Of a stretch of 64,000 bases of DNA, positions 43,014-51,587 are shown piece after piece (position 1 is the first letter of the stretch; each line of letters opens with the position of its first letter). Origin of the DNA: an uncultured Prevotellaceae bacterium (GTDB lineage Bacteria > Bacteroidota > Bacteroidia > Bacteroidales > Bacteroidaceae); the NCBI GenBank assembly GCA_900316265.1, contig ONCH01000003.1, forward strand, positions 1 to 64,000, read 5' to 3'. Position numbers and translations under genes: made by a program. The notes beneath the pieces were generated by a model, which had not been told where the DNA came from, ran no database searches, and worked only from the letters and a program-made list of their open reading frames with translations.

Positions 43014-43796
43014 GTGCAGAAAATATACGGAATATTGGTCGTGCTGATGTTGGTCTGCGTCGGTTGTCAGTGGCACTTGAAACCTGCTGAGACGGATGCT
43101 GCAGGCAAGCGTATCGGTATCCAGCGTTTTGACCGTATCGAGATGCTCTATCTCACTACGGGCGACTATTCTGCGTTACAACAGATGAACACCTATTTCC
43201 CTACGGAGACGCGCATGCTGATTGAGGATATGCTGCACCTGGGACAGGTCGACGACCCGGCCATCAATACGAAGTTCCTGTTCTTCTTTCAGGACTCCAC
43301 GCTGCAGCAGATGCTCAACGACGTGCAACAGCAGTACGCCAACATGGATGATGTCGATGAACATTTGTCGTTGGCATTCAAGCGGCTGAAGGACGAACTG
43401 CCAGACATGCCTGTGCCGACGGTATATACGCAGATTGGTTCTTTTGATCAGAGCATCATCGTGTCGGGTGGTTCGTTGGGTGTCAGCCTCGACAAGTACC
43501 TCGGTGCCGACTATCCGTTCTATGTGGACCACTACAGCGAGCAGGAACGCGAACAGATGCAACGCGACATGATTGTGCCCGACTGTCTGAGTTTCTATCT
43601 GCTGAGCATCTATCCTTTGCCCAAAGGACAAGAACAGACAAACCGCGACAAGCACATGGGACGCATCATGTGGACAGTGAACCGACTGATGCAGAAACAG
43701 GTGTTCGACAACGACTATGTGGACGAGGCAGCGACTTATATGAACCATCATCCACGAACCTCTTTAGATGATTTCCTAAAAGACAGAAAAGACTGA
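43014..43796 (+). CDS. gldB: GldB-like gliding-motility lipoprotein homolog
   Basis: A 260-residue protein similar to GldB, a lipoprotein first described in gliding of Flavobacterium and kept in non-gliding Bacteroidales. Blocks: RFDRIEMLYLTTGDYSALQQ, TKFLFFFQDSTLQQMLNDVQ, YTQIGSFDQSIIVSGGSLGV. The frame is open to 42969 within the promoter; a GTG at 43014 gives a short signal sequence (QKIYGILVVLMLVCVGC) with a probable lipobox CVGC. Followed by dnaB after two bases. Role in a non-motile species is unknown. Confidence 0.8.
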   Translation: MQKIYGILVVLMLVCVGCQWHLKPAETDAAGKRIGIQRFDRIEMLYLTTGDYSALQQMNTYFPTETRMLIEDMLHLGQVDDPAINTKFLFFFQDSTLQQMLNDVQQQYANMDDVDEHLSLAFKRLKDELPDMPVPTVYTQIGSFDQSIIVSGGSLGVSLDKYLGADYPFYVDHYSEQEREQMQRDMIVPDCLSFYLLSIYPLPKGQEQTNRDKHMGRIMWTVNRLMQKQVFDNDYVDEAATYMNHHPRTSLDDFLKDRKD

Positions 43797-43798
43797 TT

Positions 43799-45328
43799 AT
43801 GGCTGAACAGAAAAACAATACCAGACGCAGGCAGCAACCTGTGGATAACACTTACGCACACGTACAACCCCAGGCAACAGAGATAGAACGGGCCGTGCTG
43901 GGCGCCTTGATGATTGACAAGGACGCCTATGCCGTCGTTTGTGAGACACTGTTGCCGGAGAGCTTCTATGAACCCCGCAACCAGAAGGTCTATCAGGCCA
44001 TCATGGAACTGTCACTGAAGGAGCGTCCCGTGGACATCTGGACGGTGACGGAACAGCTGGCCAAACAGGGCGACCTGGAAATGGTGGGTGGTCCGGGATA
44101 CATCACGGAACTGTCGTCGCGTGTGGCTTCGTCAGCCAATATCGAGTATCATGCGCGTATCATCGCCCAGAAGTCGTTGGCGCGCCAACTGATATCGTTC
44201 TCCAGCAACATCCAGACCAAGGCGTTCGATGAGACGGTGGATGTAGATGACCTGATGCAGGAGGCGGAGGGTTCGCTGTTCGAACTGGGACAGCGTAACA
44301 TGAAGAAGGACTACACGCAGATAGACCCGGTCATCAAGAATGCGGTGGATGTCATTCAGAAGGCGGCAGCTAATAAGGACGGCTTGACAGGTGTGCCTAC
44401 GGGATATCATAAGTTAGATGATATCACTTCTGGTTGGCAACCCAGCGACCTCGTGATTATCGCTGGACGTCCGGCCATGGGTAAGACGTCGTTTGCGCTG
44501 AGTATGGCGAAGAATATCGCAGCAGACTATCAGGTGCCAATGGCATTCTTCTCGTTAGAGATGTCGAATGTGCAGCTGGTAAACCGTCTGATATCGAATG
44601 TCTGTGAAATTCAGGGTTCGAAGATCCTGAATGGTCAGCTGCAGCCCGACGAGTGGGATCGCCTGGACAAGCGTGTGAACAACCTGCTGGGTGCACCGTT
44701 GTATGTGGATGATACGCCGGGTCTGTCGGTGTTTGAACTGCGCACCAAGGCACGTCGTCTGGTACGTGAGCACGGGGTGAAAATCATCATGATTGACTAC
44801 CTGCAGCTGATGAATGCCAACGGTATGCGCTTCTCGTCGCGTCAGGAGGAGGTGAGCGTTATCTCACGTTCACTGAAGGGCTTGGCGAAGGAGTTGGATA
44901 TTCCTATCCTCGCACTGTCGCAGCTGAACCGTGGTGTGGAGAGTCGTGACGGATTGGAAGGTAAGCGTCCGCAGTTGAGCGACCTGCGTGAGTCGGGAGC
45001 CATTGAGCAGGATGCGGACATGGTGCTGTTCGTGCACCGTCCGGAGTACTACCATATCTTTGAGGATGATAAGGGTCGCGACCTGCACGGCATGGCACAG
45101 ATTATCATTGCCAAGCACCGTAAGGGTGCGACGGGCGATGTGCTGCTGACATTCCGTGGTGAGTTTACGCGCTTCGAGAATCCAGAAGACAAACAACTGC
45201 GCAGCACCAAGCATACGGATGATGGTGGTGGCGAGATTCTGGGTAGTAAGATGAATGGTGGTATGCCGGCAGATCCTAATGCGTCACCCTTCGAACCCGG
45301 TGATGCCCCTGGCTCCGTCCCCTTCTAA
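43799..45328 (+). CDS. dnaB: Replicative DNA helicase DnaB
   Basis: A 509-residue hexameric helicase that unwinds DNA ahead of the fork. The N-terminal collar domain (EIERAVLGALMIDKDAYAVV) is followed by a linker helix and the RecA-like domain: Walker A GRPAMGKTSFALSMA, Walker B IIMIDYLQLM, DLRESGAIEQDADMVLFVHR (arginine-finger region). The end is Gly/Pro-rich (GDAPGSVPF). Length is as expected for the chromosomal enzyme, with no intein. Convergent with recN across a terminator. Confidence 0.97.
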   Translation: MAEQKNNTRRRQQPVDNTYAHVQPQATEIERAVLGALMIDKDAYAVVCETLLPESFYEPRNQKVYQAIMELSLKERPVDIWTVTEQLAKQGDLEMVGGPGYITELSSRVASSANIEYHARIIAQKSLARQLISFSSNIQTKAFDETVDVDDLMQEAEGSLFELGQRNMKKDYTQIDPVIKNAVDVIQKAAANKDGLTGVPTGYHKLDDITSGWQPSDLVIIAGRPAMGKTSFALSMAKNIAADYQVPMAFFSLEMSNVQLVNRLISNVCEIQGSKILNGQLQPDEWDRLDKRVNNLLGAPLYVDDTPGLSVFELRTKARRLVREHGVKIIMIDYLQLMNANGMRFSSRQEEVSVISRSLKGLAKELDIPILALSQLNRGVESRDGLEGKRPQLSDLRESGAIEQDADMVLFVHRPEYYHIFEDDKGRDLHGMAQIIIAKHRKGATGDVLLTFRGEFTRFENPEDKQLRSTKHTDDGGGEILGSKMNGGMPADPNASPFEPGDAPGSVPF

Positions 45329-45352
45329 CAAAGGTTCCCTTTTGTTTAGTAG

Positions 45353-45371
45353 GCAGCGGGTTTCCCGCTGC
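45353..45371. terminator. Terminator between dnaB and recN
   Basis: GCAGCGGG (45353-45360), loop TTT, CCCGCTGC (45364-45371), with a T/C-rich tract after it on the plus strand. It separates convergent units. Confidence 0.7.
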
Positions 45372-45376
45372 TTCCC

Positions 45377-47032
45377 TTATTGTTTCAACAGCGCTTTCGC
45401 ATTGGCGATTGCTGCTTCTGACACGTCGCTACCGCTGACCATCTGCGCAATCTCCTTGACGCGTTCGTCATCATTGAGCAGGTGCATGCTGCTGGTGGTA
45501 CCCTGTGGCGTCTCTTCCTTCGAGACACGATAGTGGTGACTACCCATGGCGGCAATCTGTGGCAGGTGGGTGATGCTGATTACCTGACGCTCGGCTTGTC
45601 CCATCTCACGCATCATCTCCGCCATCTTTTCGGCAATCTTTCCACTGACACCGGTATCTATCTCGTCGAAGATGATGGTGGGCAGTTTCACGGCACCGCT
45701 AATCATGGCCTTCAGCGATAACATGACACGGGCAATCTCACCACCGGAGGCTACCTGACTGACGGGTTGGAGTGGGGTGGAGGTGTTCGCGGAGAACAGG
45801 AAACTGACGTTGTCCTGACCATGACGGCCTAATGGCTGACTATTGATAGTCACCTCAAAACGTACATGGGGCATACCCAGGGGTACCAAGCGCTGTTGCA
45901 TCTGTTTTTCAATGGCTTTCGCGGCTTTCTGGCGCTGGGCAGTCAACTTGTCGGCCAGCTGTTGACACTGGGCTGTCAACTGTTGACATTTCGCCTCCAG
46001 CTCTGCCACAGCTTCATCGCTGTTTTCAATGGCATTGAGTTGTTTATCCAATTGGTCACGTTGGGCAATGAGTTCGTCCACGCTATCCACGTGGTATTTC
46101 TTCTCCAGGTCGTAGAGCAGGTCCAGACGATTGTTCAGACGGTCTAGTTCTGCGGGATCGAAATCGGTGCGTTCTAACAGCCTGCTGACCTCATCGGCAA
46201 TGTCTTTCAGTTCAATATGACAACTCTCCAGGCGCTCTGCCAACTCACTGGCTGCAGGCAACACACGGGAGATGTTCCGCAGGGTCTGGTACGACTGTCT
46301 GACGTTGTCCACGGCACCTTGTTGCTCGCTATTCAAATGACCATCAGCCTCATACAACGCTCCCTTGATATCTTCTGCATGCGATAGCATATCGCTCTGT
46401 TGCTCCAACTCTTCCTGTTCACCGCTAACCAACTGTGCCTGAGTGAGTTCTTCAAACTGGAACTGCATAAAATCTGCCTGCTGACGGTTCTGCTCAATGT
46501 CATCCTTCAGTGCTTGCAATTGGTTGTTGGCGGCTTGCAATTGACTATAGATTTCCTGATAGTCAGCTAACAGGGTCTGGTTTTGGGCAATGATATCCAC
46601 CACACTCAACTGGAAGTCTTGCTTGTTCAGCAACAGGTTCTGGTGTTGTGAATGGATATCCACCAGTTGCTCACCGAGTTCTTTCAGCATCGACAGTGCC
46701 ACAGGGGTGTCATTGATAAATGCACGACTCTTTGTGGCCGTGATCTCTCTGCGGATAATGGTATCTTCCGCATCGTAGTCTATATCGTTGTCCGTAAAGA
46801 ACGGTTGCAAATCATATCTCGACAAATCGAAATGGGCCTCGATGGTACATCTGTCAGCCCCAGTCTTAATACTCTTAGAATCAGCACGTTGACCCAGCAA
46901 CAGACCGATAGCCCCCAGGATAATACTCTTTCCCGCACCAGTCTCACCAGTCAACACCGAGAACCCTGGATACAACTCAATATCCAGCAGGTCTATCAGC
47001 GCATAGTTCTTGATATATAATTTCTTCAGCAT
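45377..47032 (-). CDS. recN: DNA repair protein RecN
   Basis: A 551-residue SMC-like ATPase for double-strand break repair. Walker A is LTGETGAGKSII near residue 33. Two long coiled coils surround the centre, and the signature (VASGGEIARVMLSLKAMI), Walker B (TIIFDEIDTGVSG) and ITHLPQIAAMGSHHYRV lie near the C-terminus. Complete. Last gene of the dnaN-exonuclease-coaBC-DUF4835-recN run that is common in Bacteroidetes. Confidence 0.96.
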   Translation of the reverse strand: MLKKLYIKNYALIDLLDIELYPGFSVLTGETGAGKSIILGAIGLLLGQRADSKSIKTGADRCTIEAHFDLSRYDLQPFFTDNDIDYDAEDTIIRREITATKSRAFINDTPVALSMLKELGEQLVDIHSQHQNLLLNKQDFQLSVVDIIAQNQTLLADYQEIYSQLQAANNQLQALKDDIEQNRQQADFMQFQFEELTQAQLVSGEQEELEQQSDMLSHAEDIKGALYEADGHLNSEQQGAVDNVRQSYQTLRNISRVLPAASELAERLESCHIELKDIADEVSRLLERTDFDPAELDRLNNRLDLLYDLEKKYHVDSVDELIAQRDQLDKQLNAIENSDEAVAELEAKCQQLTAQCQQLADKLTAQRQKAAKAIEKQMQQRLVPLGMPHVRFEVTINSQPLGRHGQDNVSFLFSANTSTPLQPVSQVASGGEIARVMLSLKAMISGAVKLPTIIFDEIDTGVSGKIAEKMAEMMREMGQAERQVISITHLPQIAAMGSHHYRVSKEETPQGTTSSMHLLNDDERVKEIAQMVSGSDVSEAAIANAKALLKQ

Positions 47033-47050
47033 CTTACTTCTTCATTCTTC

Positions 47051-47086
47051 ACTCCCCTCCCAGCCGGGGAGGGGCTGGGGGTGGGT
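47051..47086 (+). repeat. Palindromic GC-rich repeat, family A, intergenic copy
   Basis: A 36-bp element, ACTCCCCTCCCAG then CGGGGAGGGG and TGGGGGTGGGT, between the DUF4835 gene and recN. The same element lies in frame in coaBC (48307-48343) and in the VirE-type gene (58060-58093), always in the same orientation on the plus strand. Confidence 0.8.
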
Positions 47087-47087
47087 A

Positions 47088-47990
47088 TTATTCTTTTATC
47101 TTATTCCACGCCTCGCTCTGCGACGCATTGAGGTTAAACAAGATGTTGTACACGTTCTCTTTTTCTTTCTGCGTACCCTTACCCTTGTAGATATTCGCCA
47201 ACTCGTCACGCTTGTAGTCAGTCCATATCTGTGGCAACAGACTCAGTGGCTTGTCCTGGTGGGCCTGCTTCAGCAGTTCCAGGGCCTCAGAGATATTCGT
47301 GCGTCCTCGTTCTGCATTGTTGCTCATCTCGTCCAGACCCTTGCGGTAATAGTCGTACTGCATCTGACGGAAGGGCTTCATCGCCTCATCCAAGTAGTCG
47401 TTGATAATGGCAAAACGATTACGCGAGTCTTCAAAGGCTTTCCAACCGGGGAACCCCATATCTTGGGCGTTATTCGTCAGATTCATACAACGCTGCAACA
47501 CCTCTGTACCTGCCATCGGACCAAAGCTGTCGAGATCCAGACCGATAATCAGAAAGGCATAGTACGCCATCAAGGCTGTCAGCTGATTGTCGATATTCTC
47601 TTCCATGAAGTTCAGCTGGTCAAACTGCGCAAAGTCGAAGTTGAAGTCACCATCCTTATTATTATATAAGGTGGTGGTGTAGGCAGAGTTGTACACCGGG
47701 CGGTTGGCCTGAATCATGGCTGAACACTCAAAGCGGTTGTTGGCCTTGTCATACTTCTGTACAGTAATGTTGAAGTTGACGTTGATGCGCTCATCCTTCT
47801 GGAACTGCAATTCAGTCCACTGCTTGTCGTTCATCCACTGTTCCAAGGTCTGCTGCAGGTTCTCAAAGACACTCTTATCAGTACCCTCCACCTGCGAACT
47901 ATTGATGTTCACCTTCACCTGCAACTCCTGCGCTCCGACACTTGCCGCAAGTAGTATATATAATAATGTAAGAATCCCTTTTCTAACCAT
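47088..47990 (-). CDS. DUF4835 family (PorD-like) secreted protein
   Basis: A 300-residue protein with a signal peptide (MVRKGILTLLYILLAASVGA). The mature part begins QELQVKVNINSSQVEGTDKS and contains NFMEENIDNQLTALMAYYAF and LDSFGPMAGTEVL, the pattern of DUF4835. Family members include a protein needed for type IX secretion or gliding in some Bacteroidetes (PorD). The stop codon of coaBC shares a base with its start. This gene order is conserved in the phylum. Location periplasmic or outer membrane, inferred. Confidence 0.82.
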   Translation of the reverse strand: MVRKGILTLLYILLAASVGAQELQVKVNINSSQVEGTDKSVFENLQQTLEQWMNDKQWTELQFQKDERINVNFNITVQKYDKANNRFECSAMIQANRPVYNSAYTTTLYNNKDGDFNFDFAQFDQLNFMEENIDNQLTALMAYYAFLIIGLDLDSFGPMAGTEVLQRCMNLTNNAQDMGFPGWKAFEDSRNRFAIINDYLDEAMKPFRQMQYDYYRKGLDEMSNNAERGRTNISEALELLKQAHQDKPLSLLPQIWTDYKRDELANIYKGKGTQKEKENVYNILFNLNASQSEAWNKIKE

Positions 47991-49336
47991 TAACCTTTAA
48001 CCCTTTTCTCGATTTCATCTACGATGTCTCTCGCCACCGCCTGCTTCGATTTCTTCTCATAGTCTCGCTGACCTTCCTTGGAGATGATGCTTATCTGGTT
48101 CTCATCCGACTGGAAGCACGTTCCTTTGTTCTGCAGCGAGTTCAAGACGATGAAGTCGAGATTCTTCTTCTCCAGCTTCTTCTTGGCATTCACCTCTTCA
48201 TCATTGGTCTCCAAGGCAAATCCCACCAGCACCTGCTTCTCTGTCTTCATCTTTCCCAAAGCTGCCGCAATATCGGGGTTGGGCACCAGCCTCAGCGTCA
48301 GTCCAGACTCTCCCTTCCCAGTGGGGAGGGGTTGGGGGTGGGTTTCCCTCTTTATCTTCTCCTTCGCCTGTTGCTCTGGACGGAAGTCTGCCACAGCTGC
48401 ACATAGTATCGCTGCATCACTCTCCTTGAAAGCGGCAGTCGCAGCCTGGTACATCTCCTCACAGCTCTCCACATCAATACGGTGGATAGCCTCAGAGCAC
48501 TCCATACTGACAGGGCCAGCGACCAGTGTCACCTCAGCCCCTCTTTGTGCGCACTCTTCAGCTAGCGCGAAGCCCATCTTCCCACTGCTATAGTTTCCGA
48601 TAAACCGCACCGGGTCTATCTTCTCATACGTCGGTCCAGCGGTAATCAGCACCTTCTTTCCCCTCATCCCTCCTTCCGGGCTTTCTTGTTGGGCATGGTT
48701 TTGCCATGCCTTTTGCGCTTCCATGCTTTCCTGTAGGGCATGGTTTTGCCATGCCTTTTCCAAGCAACTACTCCCCCTCATTTTTGAGGGGGCTTCCCCC
48801 AGGCTTTCCTCCAGTATGGCCACAATCCTTTCTGGCTCCTCCATTCTTCCTTTTCCTTCCAGTCCAGATGCCAGGAACCCTGATGCGGGCTCGATGATAT
48901 GATTTCCAAAGCTGACGAGCCGTTGCATATTCTCCTGCGTGCTGGGGTGCTTATACATATCCAGATCCATGGCTGGCGCAATAAACACGGGGGCCTTCAT
49001 AGAGAGATAGGTGGTGATGAGCATGTTGTCGGCAATACCATTGGCCATCTTGCCAAGGGTCGAGGCCGTACAGGGTGCAATAAGCATGGCGTCGGCCCAC
49101 AGTCCCAGATCCACATGCGAGTTCCACGTACCATCCCTTTGGGCAAAGAACTCGCTAATCACGGGCTTGTGGGTCAGTGCCGACAGCGTTATCGGGGTGA
49201 TAAACTCCTTCCCCGCAGGGGTAATAACCACCTGTACCTCAGCACCAGCCTTCACCAGTCCACGGATAATCAGACACGCCTTATACGCGGCTATGCTTCC
49301 CGTAATACCCAGTACAATCTTCTTCCCCTTAAGCAT
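47990..49336 (-). CDS. coaBC: Bifunctional CoaBC with palindromic-repeat insertions
   Basis: CoaBC makes 4'-phosphopantetheine from phosphopantothenate in CoA synthesis (synthetase + decarboxylase). The N-terminal CoaC flavoprotein domain (GITGSIAAYKA, the conserved PAMD motif) is at 1-180. The CoaB domain starts at KKVLITAGPTYEKIDPVRFI (about 227) with GNYSSGKMGFALAEE and VPNPDIAAALG. At 448 residues it is about 45 longer than usual. The excess is two stretches: an interdomain linker (about 181-224) holding two KAWQNHA units and APSKMRGSS, and THPQPLPTGKGESG at 331-345. Each corresponds to a DNA palindrome. All are in frame and outside catalytic motifs, so activity is probably kept. Confidence 0.94.
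   Translation of the reverse strand: MLKGKKIVLGITGSIAAYKACLIIRGLVKAGAEVQVVITPAGKEFITPITLSALTHKPVISEFFAQRDGTWNSHVDLGLWADAMLIAPCTASTLGKMANGIADNMLITTYLSMKAPVFIAPAMDLDMYKHPSTQENMQRLVSFGNHIIEPASGFLASGLEGKGRMEEPERIVAILEESLGEAPSKMRGSSCLEKAWQNHALQESMEAQKAWQNHAQQESPEGGMRGKKVLITAGPTYEKIDPVRFIGNYSSGKMGFALAEECAQRGAEVTLVAGPVSMECSEAIHRIDVESCEEMYQAATAAFKESDAAILCAAVADFRPEQQAKEKIKRETHPQPLPTGKGESGLTLRLVPNPDIAAALGKMKTEKQVLVGFALETNDEEVNAKKKLEKKNLDFIVLNSLQNKGTCFQSDENQISIISKEGQRDYEKKSKQAVARDIVDEIEKRVKG
48307..48343 (+). repeat. Palindromic GC-rich repeat, family A, in frame in coaBC
   Basis: A 37-bp copy of the element at 47051, read on the coding strand as Thr-His-Pro-Gln-Pro-Leu-Pro-Thr-Gly-Lys-Gly-Glu. It interrupts the CoaB domain between KIKR and LTLRLVPNPD. 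Confidence 0.8.
48681..48759 (-). repeat. Two direct copies of a palindrome-bearing unit in the coaBC linker (family B)
   Basis: Two 34-bp units (48681-48714 and 48726-48759) start 45 bp apart with two mismatches. Each contains the perfect palindrome GGCATGG-TTTTG-CCATGCC (48692-48710, 48737-48755). On the coding strand they give the repeated peptide KAWQNHA-QES. Confidence 0.85.
48773..48792 (-). repeat. Palindrome CCCCCTCA-TTTT-TGAGGGGG in the coaBC linker (family C)
   Basis: A perfect 8-bp stem with a 4-base loop, adjacent to the family B units and coding for part of APSKMRGSS. The next bases (CTTCCCCC) can form an alternative stem with the right arm. Confidence 0.75.
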
Positions 49337-49345
49337 TACCTCTAA

Positions 49346-49381
49346 TTTCCTTAACTCCTTTAACTTCTTTAACTCCTTTAA
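49346..49381 (+). repeat. 9-bp tandem repeat array between coaBC and the exonuclease gene
   Basis: Four units (TTTCCTTAA, CTCCTTTAA, CTTCTTTAA, CTCCTTTAA), the same family as in phoH, here noncoding. Confidence 0.7.
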
Positions 49382-49384
49382 CTG

Positions 49385-50212
49385 CTACTTTTGCGCTTCG
49401 CGCAAACGAATCCTCGTCAGCGCCTGCTTGGTGTTATTCGTAAAGTCTCCATTCAGTATCCAGCTATAGTAGCCAGGATCCATGCGCAGTACGTCGGTCA
49501 CGGGCAGTCCCTTGTACTTACCGAAGTTAAACACCTCTGTGCGCTTTCCCTTCACCTCTGCCCATATAATACGTCCGGCAAAGTCCACATTGTCATTGAC
49601 CTTCGAGAAGTCTGCCAGGGCCTGCATATCGTTGGGTAGGGTGCGCTCTGTGGGGTCTTCGCCAATGGCGCGCTGGTGCTCCTCCGTATAGCAGTCCAAC
49701 TCTCCCATCAGTACACGATAGGTCGCCTCGGTGTCCTGGTCGGCACGGTGAGCCTCGAAGTCGTCCTCCATCTTTCTGCCACAATAGAACTTATACGCAG
49801 CAGCCAGATTTCTGCGCTCCATCTTATGGTAGATGGTCTGCACATCTATCAGACGACACTTGCTGAAGTCGAAGTCAATGCCTGCCCTCAGGAACTCCTC
49901 AGCCAACAGGGGCACGTCGAAGTGGTTGCTGTTATAGCCGGCAATATCCGAACCGGTAAACACCTCGCAAATCTTGCTCGCCAACTGCTTGAAGGTGGGC
50001 TTGTCCTTGACATCCTCATTGGAGATGCCCGTCAGCGCCACGACCTCGTCGGGAATAGGCTTCTCTGGATTGATAATCTCATTACCTCTCTCTTCTCGAC
50101 CGTCGGGGTACACCTTAATATATGATAACTGGATGACACGTTCCTTGACAATGTCAAGGCCCGTGGTCTCCAAGTCAAAAATCACCAGTGGTTTCTGTAA
50201 GTTCAGTTTCAT
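49385..50212 (-). CDS. DnaQ-like 3'-5' exonuclease
   Basis: A 275-residue protein with an N-terminal DEDD exonuclease domain: VIFDLETTGLD (DxE), GYNSNHFDVPLL (D) and HRADQDTEATYRVL (HxxxxD), so a DEDDh enzyme like the DNA polymerase III epsilon subunit. A C-terminal 80-residue part (GRIIWAEVKGKRTEVFNFGK, DPGYYSWIL) resembles a small beta domain seen in stand-alone exonucleases. Between dnaN and coaBC, with 9-bp repeat arrays on both sides. Proofreading or repair role is inferred. Confidence 0.88.
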   Translation of the reverse strand: MKLNLQKPLVIFDLETTGLDIVKERVIQLSYIKVYPDGREERGNEIINPEKPIPDEVVALTGISNEDVKDKPTFKQLASKICEVFTGSDIAGYNSNHFDVPLLAEEFLRAGIDFDFSKCRLIDVQTIYHKMERRNLAAAYKFYCGRKMEDDFEAHRADQDTEATYRVLMGELDCYTEEHQRAIGEDPTERTLPNDMQALADFSKVNDNVDFAGRIIWAEVKGKRTEVFNFGKYKGLPVTDVLRMDPGYYSWILNGDFTNNTKQALTRIRLREAQK

Positions 50213-50214
50213 TT

Positions 50215-50277
50215 ATTCTTTAACTTCCTTAACTTCTTTAACTTCTTTAACTTCCTTAACTTCTTTAACTTCGTTAA
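50215..50277 (+). repeat. 9-bp tandem repeat array between dnaN and the exonuclease gene
   Basis: Seven units of CTTCTTTAA/CTTCCTTAA (first and last degenerate), the same family as at 38931 and 49346. It begins directly upstream of the exonuclease ATG. Confidence 0.8.
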
Positions 50278-50285
50278 CTCCCCAG

Positions 50286-51410
50286 TTAATCGTTGATCAG
50301 CATCGGCATCATCAGCATCAGCACATCCTGGTTCTCAGGCTGCTCAGAGGGCAGTACGAGACCTGCACGACTGGGGTCTGCCAACTGCAGGATAACATCC
50401 TGACAGTCGAAGTTGCTGAGTATCTCGATGAATGACGAGCCCTTGAAGCCAATGCTCATCGGCTGACCATTATACGAGCACGACATACGCTCGGTAGCGG
50501 TCTTCGAGAAGTCGTAGTCCTCAGCATCCAACTGCAGGGTACCTCCTTCTACGTGGAAGCGAATCAGGTTGCTGGAGTCGTTGGCGAAGGGCTGCACGCG
50601 GCGCAGCGCTGCCAACAGCGTCTGGCGGTCAACAGTCAACTGGTTGGGGTTGTTCTGTGGAATCACGCTGTTATAGTTAGGATAGCGACCCTCAATCAGT
50701 CGACAGATAATCTCGCCATCGCCATAACTGATCTGGGCATTGCGCTCATCGAAGCGGATGGTCACATCACCACCGTCCTTACCCAGCAGGGCCTTCAACA
50801 GCGATGCAGGCTTCTTAGGCAGGATGAAGGCGGCAGGCTGCTCGCTCTGGATGCTCAGCACCTTGTTGCGCACCAGCTTATGACCGTCGCTGGCAACGAT
50901 AGCCAAGCACTCTGGAGTCAGGTCGAAGTAGATACCGTTCATCACGGGGCGCAATTCATCCTGGGCGGTGGCAAACAGTGAGCGGTTGATGTTCTCTGCC
51001 AACAGGGCATTGCTGATGACAATCTCGTTAGCACCATCCGTGATACCCTGAGCCTGTGGATATTCGTCAGCATTCTCTACGGGCAGTGAGAAAAGACCGT
51101 TCTGGTACGAAATCTTGGCGATATTGGCCGTCTGGTCCACGTCAAAGGTGATGGGCTGCTCGGAGAAACCCTTCACGGCTTCCAACAGGTCGTGGTTGCC
51201 AATGGCAAAGCGACCGTTGCCGTCTGATTCGTTCAACTCCAACTGGGTCTTCATGACGTTCTCGCTGTCTGAAGCGGTCAGATAGAGCATGTTGTCCTGT
51301 ACGTCGAACAGGAAATCGGCCAAAATGGGCAGTGAATTCTTACTGTTGATGACTCTCGAAAGAGCGTTGAGTTTGCTGCTAAGCGCAGTGCTGGAAACTG
51401 TAAATCTCAT
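50286..51410 (-). CDS. dnaN: DNA polymerase III beta sliding clamp
   Basis: A 374-residue clamp of three similar domains. The N-terminus MRFTVSSTALSSKLNALSRV, SLFATAQDELRPVMNGIYFD in the middle, and the C-terminus (VLMLMMPMLIND), which carries the clamp-loader and peptide-binding groove, are all present. Length is standard. It begins the dnaN-exonuclease-coaBC-DUF4835-recN run. Confidence 0.97.
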   Translation of the reverse strand: MRFTVSSTALSSKLNALSRVINSKNSLPILADFLFDVQDNMLYLTASDSENVMKTQLELNESDGNGRFAIGNHDLLEAVKGFSEQPITFDVDQTANIAKISYQNGLFSLPVENADEYPQAQGITDGANEIVISNALLAENINRSLFATAQDELRPVMNGIYFDLTPECLAIVASDGHKLVRNKVLSIQSEQPAAFILPKKPASLLKALLGKDGGDVTIRFDERNAQISYGDGEIICRLIEGRYPNYNSVIPQNNPNQLTVDRQTLLAALRRVQPFANDSSNLIRFHVEGGTLQLDAEDYDFSKTATERMSCSYNGQPMSIGFKGSSFIEILSNFDCQDVILQLADPSRAGLVLPSEQPENQDVLMLMMPMLIND

Positions 51411-51466
51411 GCGTATTTATATTTTTAGTTTTGTTCGTTTATGTGCTAATAAGCGTAAATTGACCA

Positions 51467-51474
51467 CAAAAATA
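51467..51474 (-). promoter_or_regulatory. Probable -7 element TATTTTTG for dnaN
   Basis: Match to TAnnTTTG on the minus strand, 57 bp before the dnaN start. The region is A+T-rich, so a chance match is possible. Confidence 0.4.
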
Positions 51475-51587
51475 CAAAATAAGTTGGTCAAATGCAAAAA
51501 TATTGTCGGAAAAATGATTATTTTAAAAATATTTTCCGTAATTTCGCAGTCTGAAACAGAAAAAACGTAAAAAAACAACAAATAATT

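Noticed and set aside
48681-48759. KAWQNHA protein repeat in CoaBC as a functional peptide repeat
   Set aside because: The DNA is a duplicated palindrome that also explains the peptide, and other CoaBC proteins do not need it; treated as inserted repeats.
50215-50277. CRISPR-like array
   Set aside because: Units are 9 bp and contiguous with no spacers, so this is a tandem repeat.
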